From assembly GCF_910592395.1 (NCBI RefSeq), contig NC_088320.1, positions 12,026,501 to 12,090,500 on the forward strand: a DNA stretch of 64,000 nucleotides. Reading direction: 5' to 3'. The notes under the pieces are model-generated. The model did not search any database and was not told the origin of the DNA. It saw nothing but the letters and a program-made list of their open reading frames with translations. Positions 11,067-21,900 of the stretch are shown here, in pieces. Numbering within the stretch: position 1 is the first letter of the stretch; the number at the start of each line of letters is the position of its first letter. A program made the translations under genes and the position numbers. Source of the stretch: Lineus longissimus (lineage: Eukaryota; Nemertea; Pilidiophora; Heteronemertea; Lineidae).

Positions 11067-13119
11067 CATTTATCCGAAAAATCGGGACGCGATCTGTAAC
11101 TTTCAAAATGTCACTCCATAATGTAGAATGAGGTTTTCCCCAAGATTATTCGGAGGGAAGAAGAAATATTTTGTCGGAGATCTGTGTGGCATACTGATGC
11201 TTTGTGTTCATAGATCGTGTAGAGTAGTATGATTTATGTGCGAGAAAGTTTGATCTTGTGTCCGAAATGGGGTGTTTTTGTGAGGTCGTGTTTTGCGAAA
11301 ATCTGCTTCGTATGCTGTTGTGCATTTTCAAAATGTCCGAAAAAGTGTTGCCATAGGGCCTCCGGCCTAGGACTTGACTTGACTTGACCTAAAAGAAATG
11401 CCAGTCATGTCTTTTCAATGGACCCCTTACAGGCATACCCTTGTTTACACCCACAACCTGGTCTTCGGGTAAAAGTGTAACAACATGTACAATGCGTGGT
11501 ATGGTGGAATTTCACTTCCTACCTGGACACAAGGCCTGTTTGAAATTGACCAGCAGGTTACATGACCAAGGACATCCAGGACATATGTGGGACACCGAGT
11601 CCATAGCAAGGACTGTACTTTAAATTGAATGTTTACCTGGAGACAAGAATTTGTTTATCAACAAGGGGGTGCCCGTAACTGGCCCATTCATGATTGTACT
11701 GCAAGGGCAACGCACCCGCCACACCGACGTACATCGATGTACTGATGGTGATGCACTGCCAGCCCGACCATGCTCATGCTGAATATACACACTGCATGCA
11801 TGTGACATGTGTAACGTTAGTCATATTGATCAATCATGAAGATGACCTACGTGGACAGGCAGATAAACTCATCTCCACCGGCATGGCGGTAGCTCAACTC
11901 AACATGTTACACTCAATGCCATACAATGTCGGCTTACATCCCATACTATAGTACATACCTGTGGTAATTTATTTATAAATCAACTGCAGGATGCCCCGAT
12001 CAAGCGCCCCGATCAATGCCACAAAATGTGCCCTACAGACTAATATGTAATCTCCAAAAGCAGAGTTGATATTCAAATATTATCTCTCTGCCCGAATTTG
12101 CTTCCATTACACGTCTATAGCATGCATGAATGTACACAATGTACGAGGCAAGATTGCCCGAACAAAATGCGGCAAATGTTGCGATTTACTAAAGATTTTC
12201 GAGTCTACTGTAATGTAACCATGTTGAATAACACTAAAGTGAATATTCATTCCCATTTTGAGTCGATAACAACTTTTCAAGGGCCAAAACTCACCTCGCT
12301 TCAAATCATCGTCTGCACCAGCCAACGCAGTAAACCTGATCACACAACAGTTTCTCAATACGCTACCGAAATAGTGCGCTAAAACCCCCTCGAAATTACT
12401 TTGTTGTAGGAAGAATTTCTTCAAACAAAGACTTGAAATGCAATACGATATATTGTTTTGAATTTGGAATAAAAATATCGACAAACTGTCTTGTGGTTAC
12501 ACATTACTGTCACTGCGGAGGCGCATGTGTTAATACCTGACCATGACAGGCGTATAGCATGTGCACCTCCATTGTCCTGAGAAATATCGATTAGGGAAAT
12601 TACGCCGATCAGGAAGCAATCTCCAAAGCAGCGATCGATTCATTTCCAATCCCATTGCATTGCATGAAAAATGTACAATGAACGTGTCAATATTATTATC
12701 CACCAAAATGCAGCAGATTTGGCGAATTACTAAAGATCTTCTAGTCTGCTGTAATACCCTGCTGTTTGATGAAACGATGCTAAGTGTCTACTGATTACCC
12801 GGGCTATTACCTTGTCCAGGTCCAAACTCCTACCATGGAGGTTCCAAGCTCCAACTATGGAGGTACCTCCATGCTCCTAATAATTCAGCCGACAAAAGGG
12901 AATATAGGCCTAGGGTAGGACTAGGAGCAGGGGGTTAATTGAGAGATGTCCTGATTACTGAGGTGAAATTGAAAGGAAATGCCAAATTGGGAGCAAATGC
13001 AGTGTCCTTAATAGAGAGGGTTCCTGCTTAGTAGGAGAGAGTATTAACTGTAAGGCCTTCATGGCTACGTTCATGGACCACCCTGTATATCCCTGGCTTC
13101 TGTTTACTTACAGTCTTCG
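11067..13119. other. no gene recognised; weak internal duplication
   Basis: Open frames here (for example 12098-12382 plus, 12107-12484 minus) show no domain. The segment about 12095-12250 resembles 12600-12790 in the same orientation, with shared landmarks AAAATGC(G/A)GCA and ATTACTAAAGAT, which suggests an old direct duplication. Short GACTTGACTTGACTTGACC repeats lie near 11372-11392. Confidence 0.45.
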
Positions 13120-13780
13120 ACCAGGTTGTGAATCAAAGGCAGTCAACACTCTTACAGCCAGTGGCTCTTACTCACCTACTCGTCCTTACAACTAGATTGT
13201 GACACCAAAACAATATACAACCAACTCGACAAGAAGGTTACAAATTCGAGCACCAAGCTAACAGTCGGGATGTGACTGCCCCCGTTTTCAATATTGTCTT
13301 TGCGACGAAGCTGTCACTCGAAAACAATAACTGACGGCCAGGTGTGAGTTAGTATTTATCGATGTCCGAAAATTTATATGCTATGAATTGAAGACGACAG
13401 TCACCGTTCTGACAGCCATGCAGGTTGACTGCCTGTTCATCTTATTGTCATTGCAACATGGCTGTGATCGAAGATTCCAGAAAAATCACCTGACTGCCAG
13501 GTTTGTGGCTGCCTGTTCATCTTATTGTCATTGCGACAAGACTGTGAATTCAAGACAGCCTGACAGTCAGGTTGTGACTTCGTATTTACCTGACTGTCCA
13601 CAAGACAAGCTGTGAATCCACAACAATCACCTAACAGTCAGATTGTGACTTTGTATTCATCTCATTGTCCACACGTCAAGGCTGTCTGCTGAGACCGGTA
13701 CAGTCACCCCGCAGCCTGGTTGTGACTCCGTATTCACCTTACTGTCCACTCGACAAAGCTGCGAATCATAGGCAATCCAG
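13120..13780. repeat. degenerate tandem repeat, about 75-bp unit
   Basis: Recurring landmarks TTGTGACT(T/C)YGTATT, CTGACAGTCAGG and ATTGTC(C/A) occur at roughly 71-77 bp spacing (for example 13572, 13643, 13720), with weaker earlier copies from about 13123. Units are diverged. The chance open frames inside derive from the repeat. Confidence 0.65.
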
Positions 13781-14884
13781 TAAGTTGCAAGTTCCAATGT
13801 ACTGAAAATGTTAGCGCTCCCTATGAGATCTAACCCATGGGGGTAATTGGAGGCAACATATTTCAGGGGCTCTGTGTTGGTTTTTAACTTGTTCATCCCC
13901 TCATTTTCATGGAAGCACTATCGGATTAATACGGCAATGGTTGTGTGTGCTGTAGTAGGGTCAAAAAAAACTCCCACTGTTGCACAAAATACACGCCGAT
14001 GTTGGAGGAAATTTTACCTTGAAAGTGCGACTATTCCAAATAAAGTTTAATGATCGCCGACGTGATAATCAAACTATGGGCGAGACGGACGGAGTCGCTC
14101 CTTGGTTGTGACGCTGTCTTTGTCTGTTTTATTGGGATCATTAGTTGGATAAGATTAGTGACAAATCTGCGATGCAAATCTGTGATGATTTGTCTGGCGA
14201 CATTGCCCTTGACGAGGTAGCTGATGTCGTCAACATATACATGTAGTATTTGGATCGGAGTCGCTCCTTGGTTGTGACATTGTCTTTGTCTGTTTTATTG
14301 GTTACGCCTTACGCTCGACCAGGTTTAAATATGCAACTCAGTGTAATTTATCACTGTCATCCTATCAGAAGGAAATTGTGTGTGGCACGACACGGTGACC
14401 CACATATTGTGTATGACTGGCTCTTTCACGTCACCTCCAGATCTCATGTACATTGTTAAGAGTGTGAATCGGCTTGACTCATTATGCTTCATGGTTCGAA
14501 ATCTCGGGGGCCGAATTAAATGTGCGCTGTTGAAGAAGTCACACTCTCACAATTACATGATTAGGCCTACTACTTCATAGTTAGGTAGCTCACAATAATG
14601 TGTTTAGCAAGATTAAGATTCCGTACGTAAGCGATAGTGGTAACGTCGAAGACGTCATAGGCTACCCGTCTTATACCAATCAATCTTGAAACTTATTAGA
14701 GGCGCTAATTTCGTTCCTTACAATTGAATTCTAATTTTGGCACTGTGCGAGTTTGGTCTTGTACTATACTTTATTAGACCGATGGGCTGTGACGTCATTA
14801 ACGTTACCGTTAGCGTCAAGGTACGATGTCTTAACATCTCTAATCATAGCCTACTTAATGTCCTATAACATGTAGGCCTACTGG
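13781..14884. repeat. intergenic region with a duplicated 48-bp block
   Basis: The block GGAGTCGCTCCTTGGTTGTG plus TTTGTCTGTTTTATTGG occurs at 14088-14135 and again at 14254-14303 with minor changes. Nothing else was recognised. Confidence 0.5.
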
Positions 14885-15203
14885 TGTAACATCTGTGGTT
14901 GTCCCGGTGTAAAAGTAGAAAGTGTCCCCCCTGGTAAAAGTGTCCGGGCCTATTGTATTCTGACAGATTATGGCATATGGTTCTATAGAGACCATGACCG
15001 TCAATAGCTCAGCGCATAATAGAATCCTTTGTTCCCGGACATTTTATCCTAGGACATTTTAAACTTCTACACCTGCCCCCATGTGCCTGTGTTCGGGGGC
15101 AATGGATTTTTTTGTGTCCAGAAGAAACACTGGTACATTGGTGACGCTCACAAATGAGTGTTCGGGGAACACTGCCATATAGAAACACTCACATACATTA
15201 CAC
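14885..15203. repeat. small TIR element (GTGTAAC...TTACACC), copy 1
   Basis: The segment opens with GGTGTAACATCTGTGGTTG and closes with AGAAACACTCACATACATTACACC, giving short inverted termini GGTGTAA/TTACACC. A shorter relative with the same two ends lies at 45010-45183. This suggests a MITE family; no coding sequence. Confidence 0.5.
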
Positions 15204-16247
15204 CGACAATAGGTTTAAAGGCTTATTTTCAGAAATGCATCAATCTGGTTGTTAGGGTTAATGTTACCAGGAGAGGCCAATATTTGCTGATGACTCATTC
15301 CACCAGAATGCAGAAAATTAGGCCACTGAGATTTTTTTGTGCGAGCGTCTGTAGGCCTACTGTGTTGGTAGTCTAGCTCATATATTAATATAAACACCTA
15401 TTCAAACGTATCATACGATATCTTGCCAACTCATACACCAAATGCAATACGGTTTTTAGCCTATTCTCAGAAAGCGTCCTGGGGACATACCCTAATTTGT
15501 GATGTGTGAGAGACCATTTTACTTATGATCTTGAAACTTATTATACCTTGGACTGAGACGTTAATTGTGACATAACAAACATTACATTCATATTAATATG
15601 AGCTAGACTGTACATTGTAAAAATAAAAAATTAACGAAGTGGCTATGTACACATCAGACTGCTGTGTACGCATGAACAAGTTGGTTGCATGCACAGCAGA
15701 GGCAAATTAACATAACCGCATCATCAGTGCTGTCAGCTGGAGAGAATTTTGAACATTCATTTTTGAAACTTTGTTGTTTTTGTCTTGACTTAGTGGTATT
15801 CTCAGACTGGTCAGGAAGCAAAAATCCTGTGCTATTCTATTCAACATTTGGACCTGCTAAATTGTTGTTTGCTGAATCTTTCTCCTTGATTCTTGAAACC
15901 TCAGGTGACAATGGTCCCGTTGCGATTTTTCTGACCCCATTCTACATCTGGCTATGACCCCCAAGTAACTGAGGCGTATGGAGCCCCGGTTTTTTAATGG
16001 CATGTATGCCATATAACCAAAAAGGTTTCCTCCAGCCAGCGAAGTCTGCTGTGTACTCTAGACAATGCACGTACCTATACATTGTATACACAGCATGTTG
16101 TGTATTCAAGAGAAAATGTTGCTAGGATTCACAGCAGGTAGCATAAAATCGGAGGCGGGGCTTTATAATGAGCCTAATGAAGCTGTGAACATAAAATTAC
16201 TGTCTGTTGCATAAACAGCATGCTGTGTACATGTCCTCTTCCAAAAA
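15204..16247. other. no gene recognised
   Basis: Unassigned. The 90-codon plus frame at 15685-15957 has no recognisable features and no splice context. Confidence 0.5.
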
Positions 16248-16500
16248 TTAATGTTCGTTCTTATATAGTGCTTTACACGGTACTGCCTCAAAGCGCTTTA
16301 TATTCATACCCCAGCCTATAAATCCAGAAACCTTTCTGTAGAAACCAAGGAGAGCCCAATCCGTGCTGCTCTTGGACATTTCGGGCCAGTTGAAAGTACT
16401 GAGTGGCACTGGCCGAGCCTCGAACCCAGGACCTTCCGATGACAAATCGGACGCTCTTTCACTGTACCACTGCGCTTCCCGCGTACCTCTCATTGGAAGT
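16248..16500 (-). mobile_element. tRNA-derived SINE with L2-like tail
   Basis: Read on the minus strand, the head has a tRNA-like promoter: an A-box-like TGGTACAGTGAAAGAG and a B box GGTTCGAGGC about 40 bp apart. The tail contains AAAGCGCTTTGAG and CACTATATAAGAACG, similar to the 3' ends of L2/CR1 LINEs. The frame at 16248-16493 is a by-product of this repeat. A second copy of the head lies at 26893-26970. Confidence 0.7.
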
Positions 16501-17691
16501 TTTACCTCTAGTGTCCCTGTGATCTCAGCATGTTTTTGGTTATTGGAACTGGCCTCTGAAGCTGCACTATTTCCTGGTTGGGTGTATTACATACATTGTG
16601 TTACCTCGACATGATCATCATATTTTGATAAATAAAAATAAAAATGAATTCATTTGATATATCATATTTTGTTCCTTGTTCATTAGTTTTATCTTCTTTG
16701 TTTGAAACGGAAATGTCTCTTGCACGAACTGCAATTTGTACATAAGTCTCCACCTAAAACCTTGAAGCTGTATGAGTTTTTTAAGGATTTTGCAGATACG
16801 ACAAGGAGTTGAAAGTTAATTTATTCCTGCAATTTGGTTGTGACTTTGTCCTCAAAGATGGATTTGGGATAAATGGAAATAAAAGTTCAAAAAAAATTTG
16901 GAATCGCTTTCCGTGAGACTTCGAACGTCGACACAGCTTAAGGAGTGTTGTACAGGATGACTCCGAAAAGTATCTGAAGGGCCAGACATGGAGAAGTTCT
17001 GTACGACCGGCCAGTTGGTCATATTGTTACAATCTTCCCTCCTATACAGCAGGATGTGAAGCCGCGATGTGATAGCACCCCACGTGACTCCATCCAATCG
17101 TGTGCTCATGAGGAAGAGTATTGGGAGGAACTGAGCACGACATCTGCAAAAGCAGAAAAGCGAAAGGACGGAGAACTGGGGTGGGTGGGTGGGCAAAGCA
17201 AACGTCTCAAGAAAGCTAACGACGCTATTTCTAATGTATGAACTAGGCCTATCAATTAGACGAGTGCATGTTTTTAACTCTCAAGTACATATTTGGAGAG
17301 GTTTTGAAAAATATTTGCTGTGGCAAGTCTACCGATATAAAGAAATTATTTGATGAAAAAATTAATTTCGAATTTCGCTAATTGGGTAATAGGAGGCGTG
17401 TTTTGAGTTTTTCTGCCAGTTGGCTGAAAAGAGTGGAAATATCAAAGTCTGTCTAATTTGTCGATTATCAAAACATTTCCGTGGTCAACTACCAGTTTAT
17501 TTTTCACCATTTACTTGCCCGACTCTCCGAAATAACATAATCTAAATTTCAGATTCACAACCCCACGCAGTATTTGATGCGTCGCGGTCAAACATTGACA
17601 ATTTAACTGCTTAAAGGCTTAAAAATCAATTGTGGTCTTGCCTCCTCGAACGGGACAGCTGGGGAGCAGCCATTCTCCTCTCCTCTCGGGG
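16501..17691. other. flank of the recombinase module with short repeats
   Basis: The stretch about 17078-17100 contains an inverted partial copy of the 65-bp repeat end (CCCCACGTGACT). The sequence AGTATTGGGAGGAACTGAGC occurs at about 17118 and again at about 17762. No gene was recognised. Confidence 0.5.
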
Positions 17692-17756
17692 CAAAAGGCT
17701 GAATGAGGCCGAACAAAAGGATTTCGCACACTCGTCGATGAAGTCACGTGGGGTGT
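17692..17756 (+). repeat. 65-bp direct repeat, left copy
   Basis: Begins CAAAAGGCTGAATGAGGCCG and ends AAGTCACGTGGGGTGT. It is identical by eye over 65 bp to 26278-26342. The pair brackets the minus-strand tyrosine-recombinase gene and the nested BEL element, and may be terminal repeats or recombination sites of the recombinase-bearing element. Confidence 0.8.
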
Positions 17757-18172
17757 GATAGAGTATTGGGAGGAACTGAGCACGACATTCCTTCAATTTC
17801 GAATGCGCCAGGCAAAATCTCGCTCATTCCTATTCCAACACTCCCACCACTCCCAAAACTCCTATAACTTCTCCAACGCGTGAAAGAAAATTATACAAGG
17901 CGGATATATCTTATACAGAGATACTTTTATTCCTTTGAACCAAGAGTACATGTATATACGTGACATACGGCTACAGAAACGGGAGTTAACATGATGTAAA
18001 CGCAAAACGTATTATTACCGAAATCACTTTAGTGAGAATGATGATAGAAGCTAGAACTTGATGAAGAGTTTTGGTTTAGGGGCCTGCGATTACCGTGATA
18101 TAGAAGTCCTCGTTGTGAACATGTATGCATGCATATCATTGAATTAATGAACTAATGTAATTGAATGAGCGC

Positions 18173-18722
18173 TTACAATCGTATTTTGTGCTGAATCAGA
18201 TTTGCGTGAAAATTATATAGCGCTGGCGGAAAGGCATTAAAGGATGCATACTGCTTGAACTCTCTTTCCAGCCTGAGTGGTGCACTTGAGGAGCTAGCCA
18301 AACTACGGGCAACGGCGATAGCTCGCTTCAACGAGCCTTCCCTAGTGTAATAAGCATAAGATTTTCTTGTCGACCAACCCACGTGCCTCATCGTGTCGGT
18401 GGCGATCGTGTCGGTGGCGTTACTTTCACGAGGGTGTAGAGGTTGCTGCGCATCATAAAAGTGCTAGAGTGATAGAGCAACCCGCTCTTATGCTGTGAGG
18501 GGTCTCACCCTGGTATATGCCGAGGGTACGTAGGTAATGGACCAGGCGATGATACATAGTAGTGTATGATACGGGTTTATTTAAGACGGTACCATTTTCC
18601 GATACCACTCTAAAGAGATAACCTAACGAGAGATCCACCGCCCATGAACGAGCCCAGCTTACATAACGGTCAAGACCCGCAATCGGGCAGGTAGCAACAT
18701 TGGAACAGCGTGTAACCGTGAA
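18173..18722 (-). pseudogene. tyrosine recombinase, C-terminal part (split by BEL insertion)
   Basis: On the minus strand the frame closest to the insertion reads FTVTRCSN and later DLSLGYLFRVV and ETPHSIRAG (the H-x-x-R box). After a frameshift come MRHVGW (second catalytic His region) and YAYYTR (candidate nucleophile Tyr). This order is the C-terminal catalytic core of a tyrosine recombinase of the kind carried by Crypton or related YR elements. A 15-bp tandem duplication (ATCGTGTCGGTGGCG twice, near 18393-18422) lies beside the frameshift. The N-terminal part is at 24685-25517, beyond the BEL element. Broken by insertion and at least one frameshift, so presumably inactive. The YR identification is strong; the exact element class is inference. 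Confidence 0.75.
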
Positions 18723-18727
18723 AGTGT
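18723..18727 (+). repeat. target-site duplication of BEL element, left
   Basis: AGTGT immediately before the 5' LTR; the same five bases follow the 3' LTR at 24680-24684. This marks a simple insertion into the recombinase gene. Confidence 0.85.
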
Positions 18728-18920
18728 TGTTGGGAACAGATTATAGTCGCCGCCAATAGCTGGTCTATTGGAGTTATTGAATGTCTTTTAGAAACATGTA
18801 TTTCTGAATTATGTAACTATATCACATGTTCATTCTGACTCGAGTCTAGTAATAAATCAGTTGAAGTTTTACATAGAACTGGGTGGTCGTTATTCCCTTA
18901 GAACCTGGGCATCCCCGACA
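18728..18920 (+). repeat. BEL 5' LTR
   Basis: 193 bp, begins TGTTGGGAAC and ends CATCCCCGACA (TG...CA). Identical by eye to 24487-24679. It contains AATAAA (in TAGTAATAAATCAG), a candidate polyadenylation signal. Confidence 0.93.
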
Positions 18921-18940
18921 TTTGGTGCCGTGACCAGGTC
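18921..18940 (+). promoter_or_regulatory. candidate primer-binding site
   Basis: TTTGGTGCCGTGACCAGG follows the 5' LTR directly. TGGTGCC with a TGG start is the complement of a tRNA 3' CCA end. The primer tRNA was not identified. Confidence 0.6.
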
Positions 18941-18958
18941 CAGGACTCTCTCTCGAAG

Positions 18959-21900
18959 ATGGCAACGCACACTAGAATTCGCAAGTCAAGAGGCGCGTAC
19001 CGCGGACAAATCTCGAAGTCCATCACGAAAGCCGAAACGATCACCAGTATAGAATTAACAGAAGACCATCTAGATCAACTCACAGCAGTCGAACAACATA
19101 TAACTAAGGCATTCGAGCAAGTTAAGAAGTTAGATGCTGAGCTGCTTGAAATTACTAAGGACGACGACGTAGCAGAGGTAATCGTAGAGGCTGACGACCA
19201 TAACGCTGAAGTTGAGGAATACCTCCTGAAACTCAAAAGACATATTGAGAGACAAACACACAAAAAAAAGCCAACGCCCACTCCCGCAGTTGTACCACCG
19301 AAGGCGAAGACCGTCCGACTTCCTAAACTAAGCCTGGCGTCATTCGATGGGGATTTACTCAAGTGGCAGAGCTTTTATGACAGTTTCGCAGCATCGGTGC
19401 ATAGTTACCCAGACTTAGACGGTTTCCATAAATTCCAGTACCTAAATGCTCAGCTTACAGGAGAAGCATCTCGTGTTATTCAAGGACTAGCATTAACTAA
19501 TGCAAACTATGCACACGCCCTGGAACTATTACGAAACCGTTACGGACAACCGCATAAACTTTCTAGTGCATACATGAAAGCTTTATGGGACCTCCCTAAG
19601 CCAAGTGGTGAATTCACTGGATTACGTCACTTCTATGACACTCTTGAAATTCTTATTCGTGGATTAGATACCCTGGGAAAGTCAGAGAATACCTACGGTG
19701 ACCTGTTAGTACCTATCGTCCTTGAGAAGCTTCCAGGATCTATTCGACAACAATTGGCAAGAACCCACGGTAGTAGTGATTGGAAGTTGAAAGACTTACG
19801 AAAGAATCTTTTGAAAGAAATCGAAGCTATTGAAGAAGGAAATGTGACCAGTTACACAACTCCCAGTGCTATCTCGTCTTCAACTGCAGCTTTCCATACG
19901 GATACTAAACCGTTTCATAAGACATGCGCATTCTGTAAGGACGCTTCACATTATTCGGTGAATTGCAAGACAGTAATAGATCATGACAAACGTCAACAAA
20001 TCGTAAATCGAGATCGTCTTTGCTTTAACTGCCTTGGCAATCACAAAATAAAGGACTGTAAGTCGAAACGAACATGTCGCCACTGTAGTCGGAAACATCA
20101 CACGTCCCTCTGTAGGTCAACCAATACGGGATCCGAAACATTAATGACGCAATCAACTACGTGTACGGATAACGAAGTTAAAGCCTGTCGAAATACGACG
20201 CAAGTTCACGCTAAGTCGGTGTCAGCAGGTGACGTCAATGTTGGCGGTTTGTCGAAGTCGGGAACAGTTTTACTGAAAACAGCCATTGCTGAAATCTCTT
20301 CTGGATCAAATACTTATACAGCGACGATACTTTTCGACGAAGGCGCAACACGATCGTTTATAACGAAGGATTTCGCACGAAAGTTGGATATCACGACGGA
20401 GGGATCGCAGAAAATTCAACTTGCTGCATTCGGTGGCAAACCTTCTCATGTCAAATCCTACGATAAGGTGTCATTCGCAGTGCATACGATCACCGGTGGA
20501 AAGATGGATATTTCAGCACTTGTAGTTCCAAAAATTTCCGCTCCCATCAAAAACTTCGTTAATGCTTCACTCTTGGATTTACCTCACCTACGGGAATTAC
20601 CTTTCGCTCATCCAGTTTCCAATGTGGATTCGTTCGAGATATCGGTTCTCATCGGGGCCGATTTCTATTGGGATTTCGTGATGGATCACGTAATACGAGG
20701 CCCTGGACCCACTGCAGTGCAGTCCAAGCTCGGTTACTTACTCTCTGGCCCGATATACAAGGAATCTCATGAATCGAACACTACGATACTACACATAGCT
20801 ACTAATATTCTCGATGAGAAAACCAAACTTCAGGAATATTGGGATTTAGAAACGATAGGTATCAAAGATGACCCATCTGACCTATGCAAGTCAATGGATT
20901 TTGAGTCATACTGTGAAACGCATTTACGGTTTGAGGACAACGGCTACATTGCAAGACTTCCGTGGAAAGCAGAATATCCACCCTTGCCAACGAATTATGA
21001 CGTGTGCGTGCGACGTACACGAAATATGATTCGAAAGCTATCACCCGACTTACGCAAGATGTACAATGACATTATCCAGGATCAAACCAGACGTGACTTC
21101 ATTGAAGAAGTTCCCATAGATGATGTAGCCTGTGGTCACTATCTCCCACATAGGCCAGTCAAGAAAGATTCAGCTACAACTCCAATAAGAATAGTATACG
21201 ACTGTAGCTGTAAAGTTGGTGAAGGAGCCAGCCTTAATGACTGTTTAGAGACTGGACCGCCACTTCAGAACGATCTTGCTGCAATCCTTGTTAGATTTCG
21301 CCTACATCACTACGCTCTAGCAACTGACATTGAAAAGGCGTTTCTGAACGTTGGGCTTGACGCAGAGGATCGGAAGTTTACAAAATTTCTGTGGTTGACG
21401 GATAGTAACGACCCAAACAGTGCCTTCAAGGTGTACCAGTTTAAAGTGGTGCTTTTCGGAGCAGTGTGCTCACCTTTTATTCTAAACGCCACTGTCAGGT
21501 CACACTTAGACAAACACGAATCCCCAGTTGCAGCCGATATGAAGGACAATATCTATGTTGACAATGTAGCGAGTGGAGCTGAAAGCACACATGACACTGT
21601 GAAATACTACCAGGAATCCAGAAAGGTAATGAAATCTGGTGGATTCAATCTCCGAGCATGGTCGTCCAATTGCCCTGAACTTCGGAAATTGGCTGAAGCA
21701 GACAACGTTTACAACCCAGATCGAATTGCTAATGTGCTTGGACTAGACTGGGATACTGAACAGGACATTCTGCGATATTCAAAGCGGAAAATTGAACCTT
21801 CAATAGACAATCTGGTGACAAAACGTGAAGTTGTTCAAGTTACAAGCAGTATCTATGATCCACCTGGACTTCTGTCTCCAGTACATGTTATGGCTAAGAT

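Noticed and set aside
11694-12484. Overlapping frames on both strands as genes
   Set aside because: No domain, no splice signals and opposite-strand overlap; part of a weakly duplicated region.
16420-16490. Functional tRNA gene
   Set aside because: Box A and B motifs are present but the acceptor stem does not pair convincingly and the sequence continues into a SINE tail.
16248-16493. 81-codon minus-strand open frame
   Set aside because: It is read through the tRNA-derived SINE, including its A and B boxes; repeat-derived frame with no domain.
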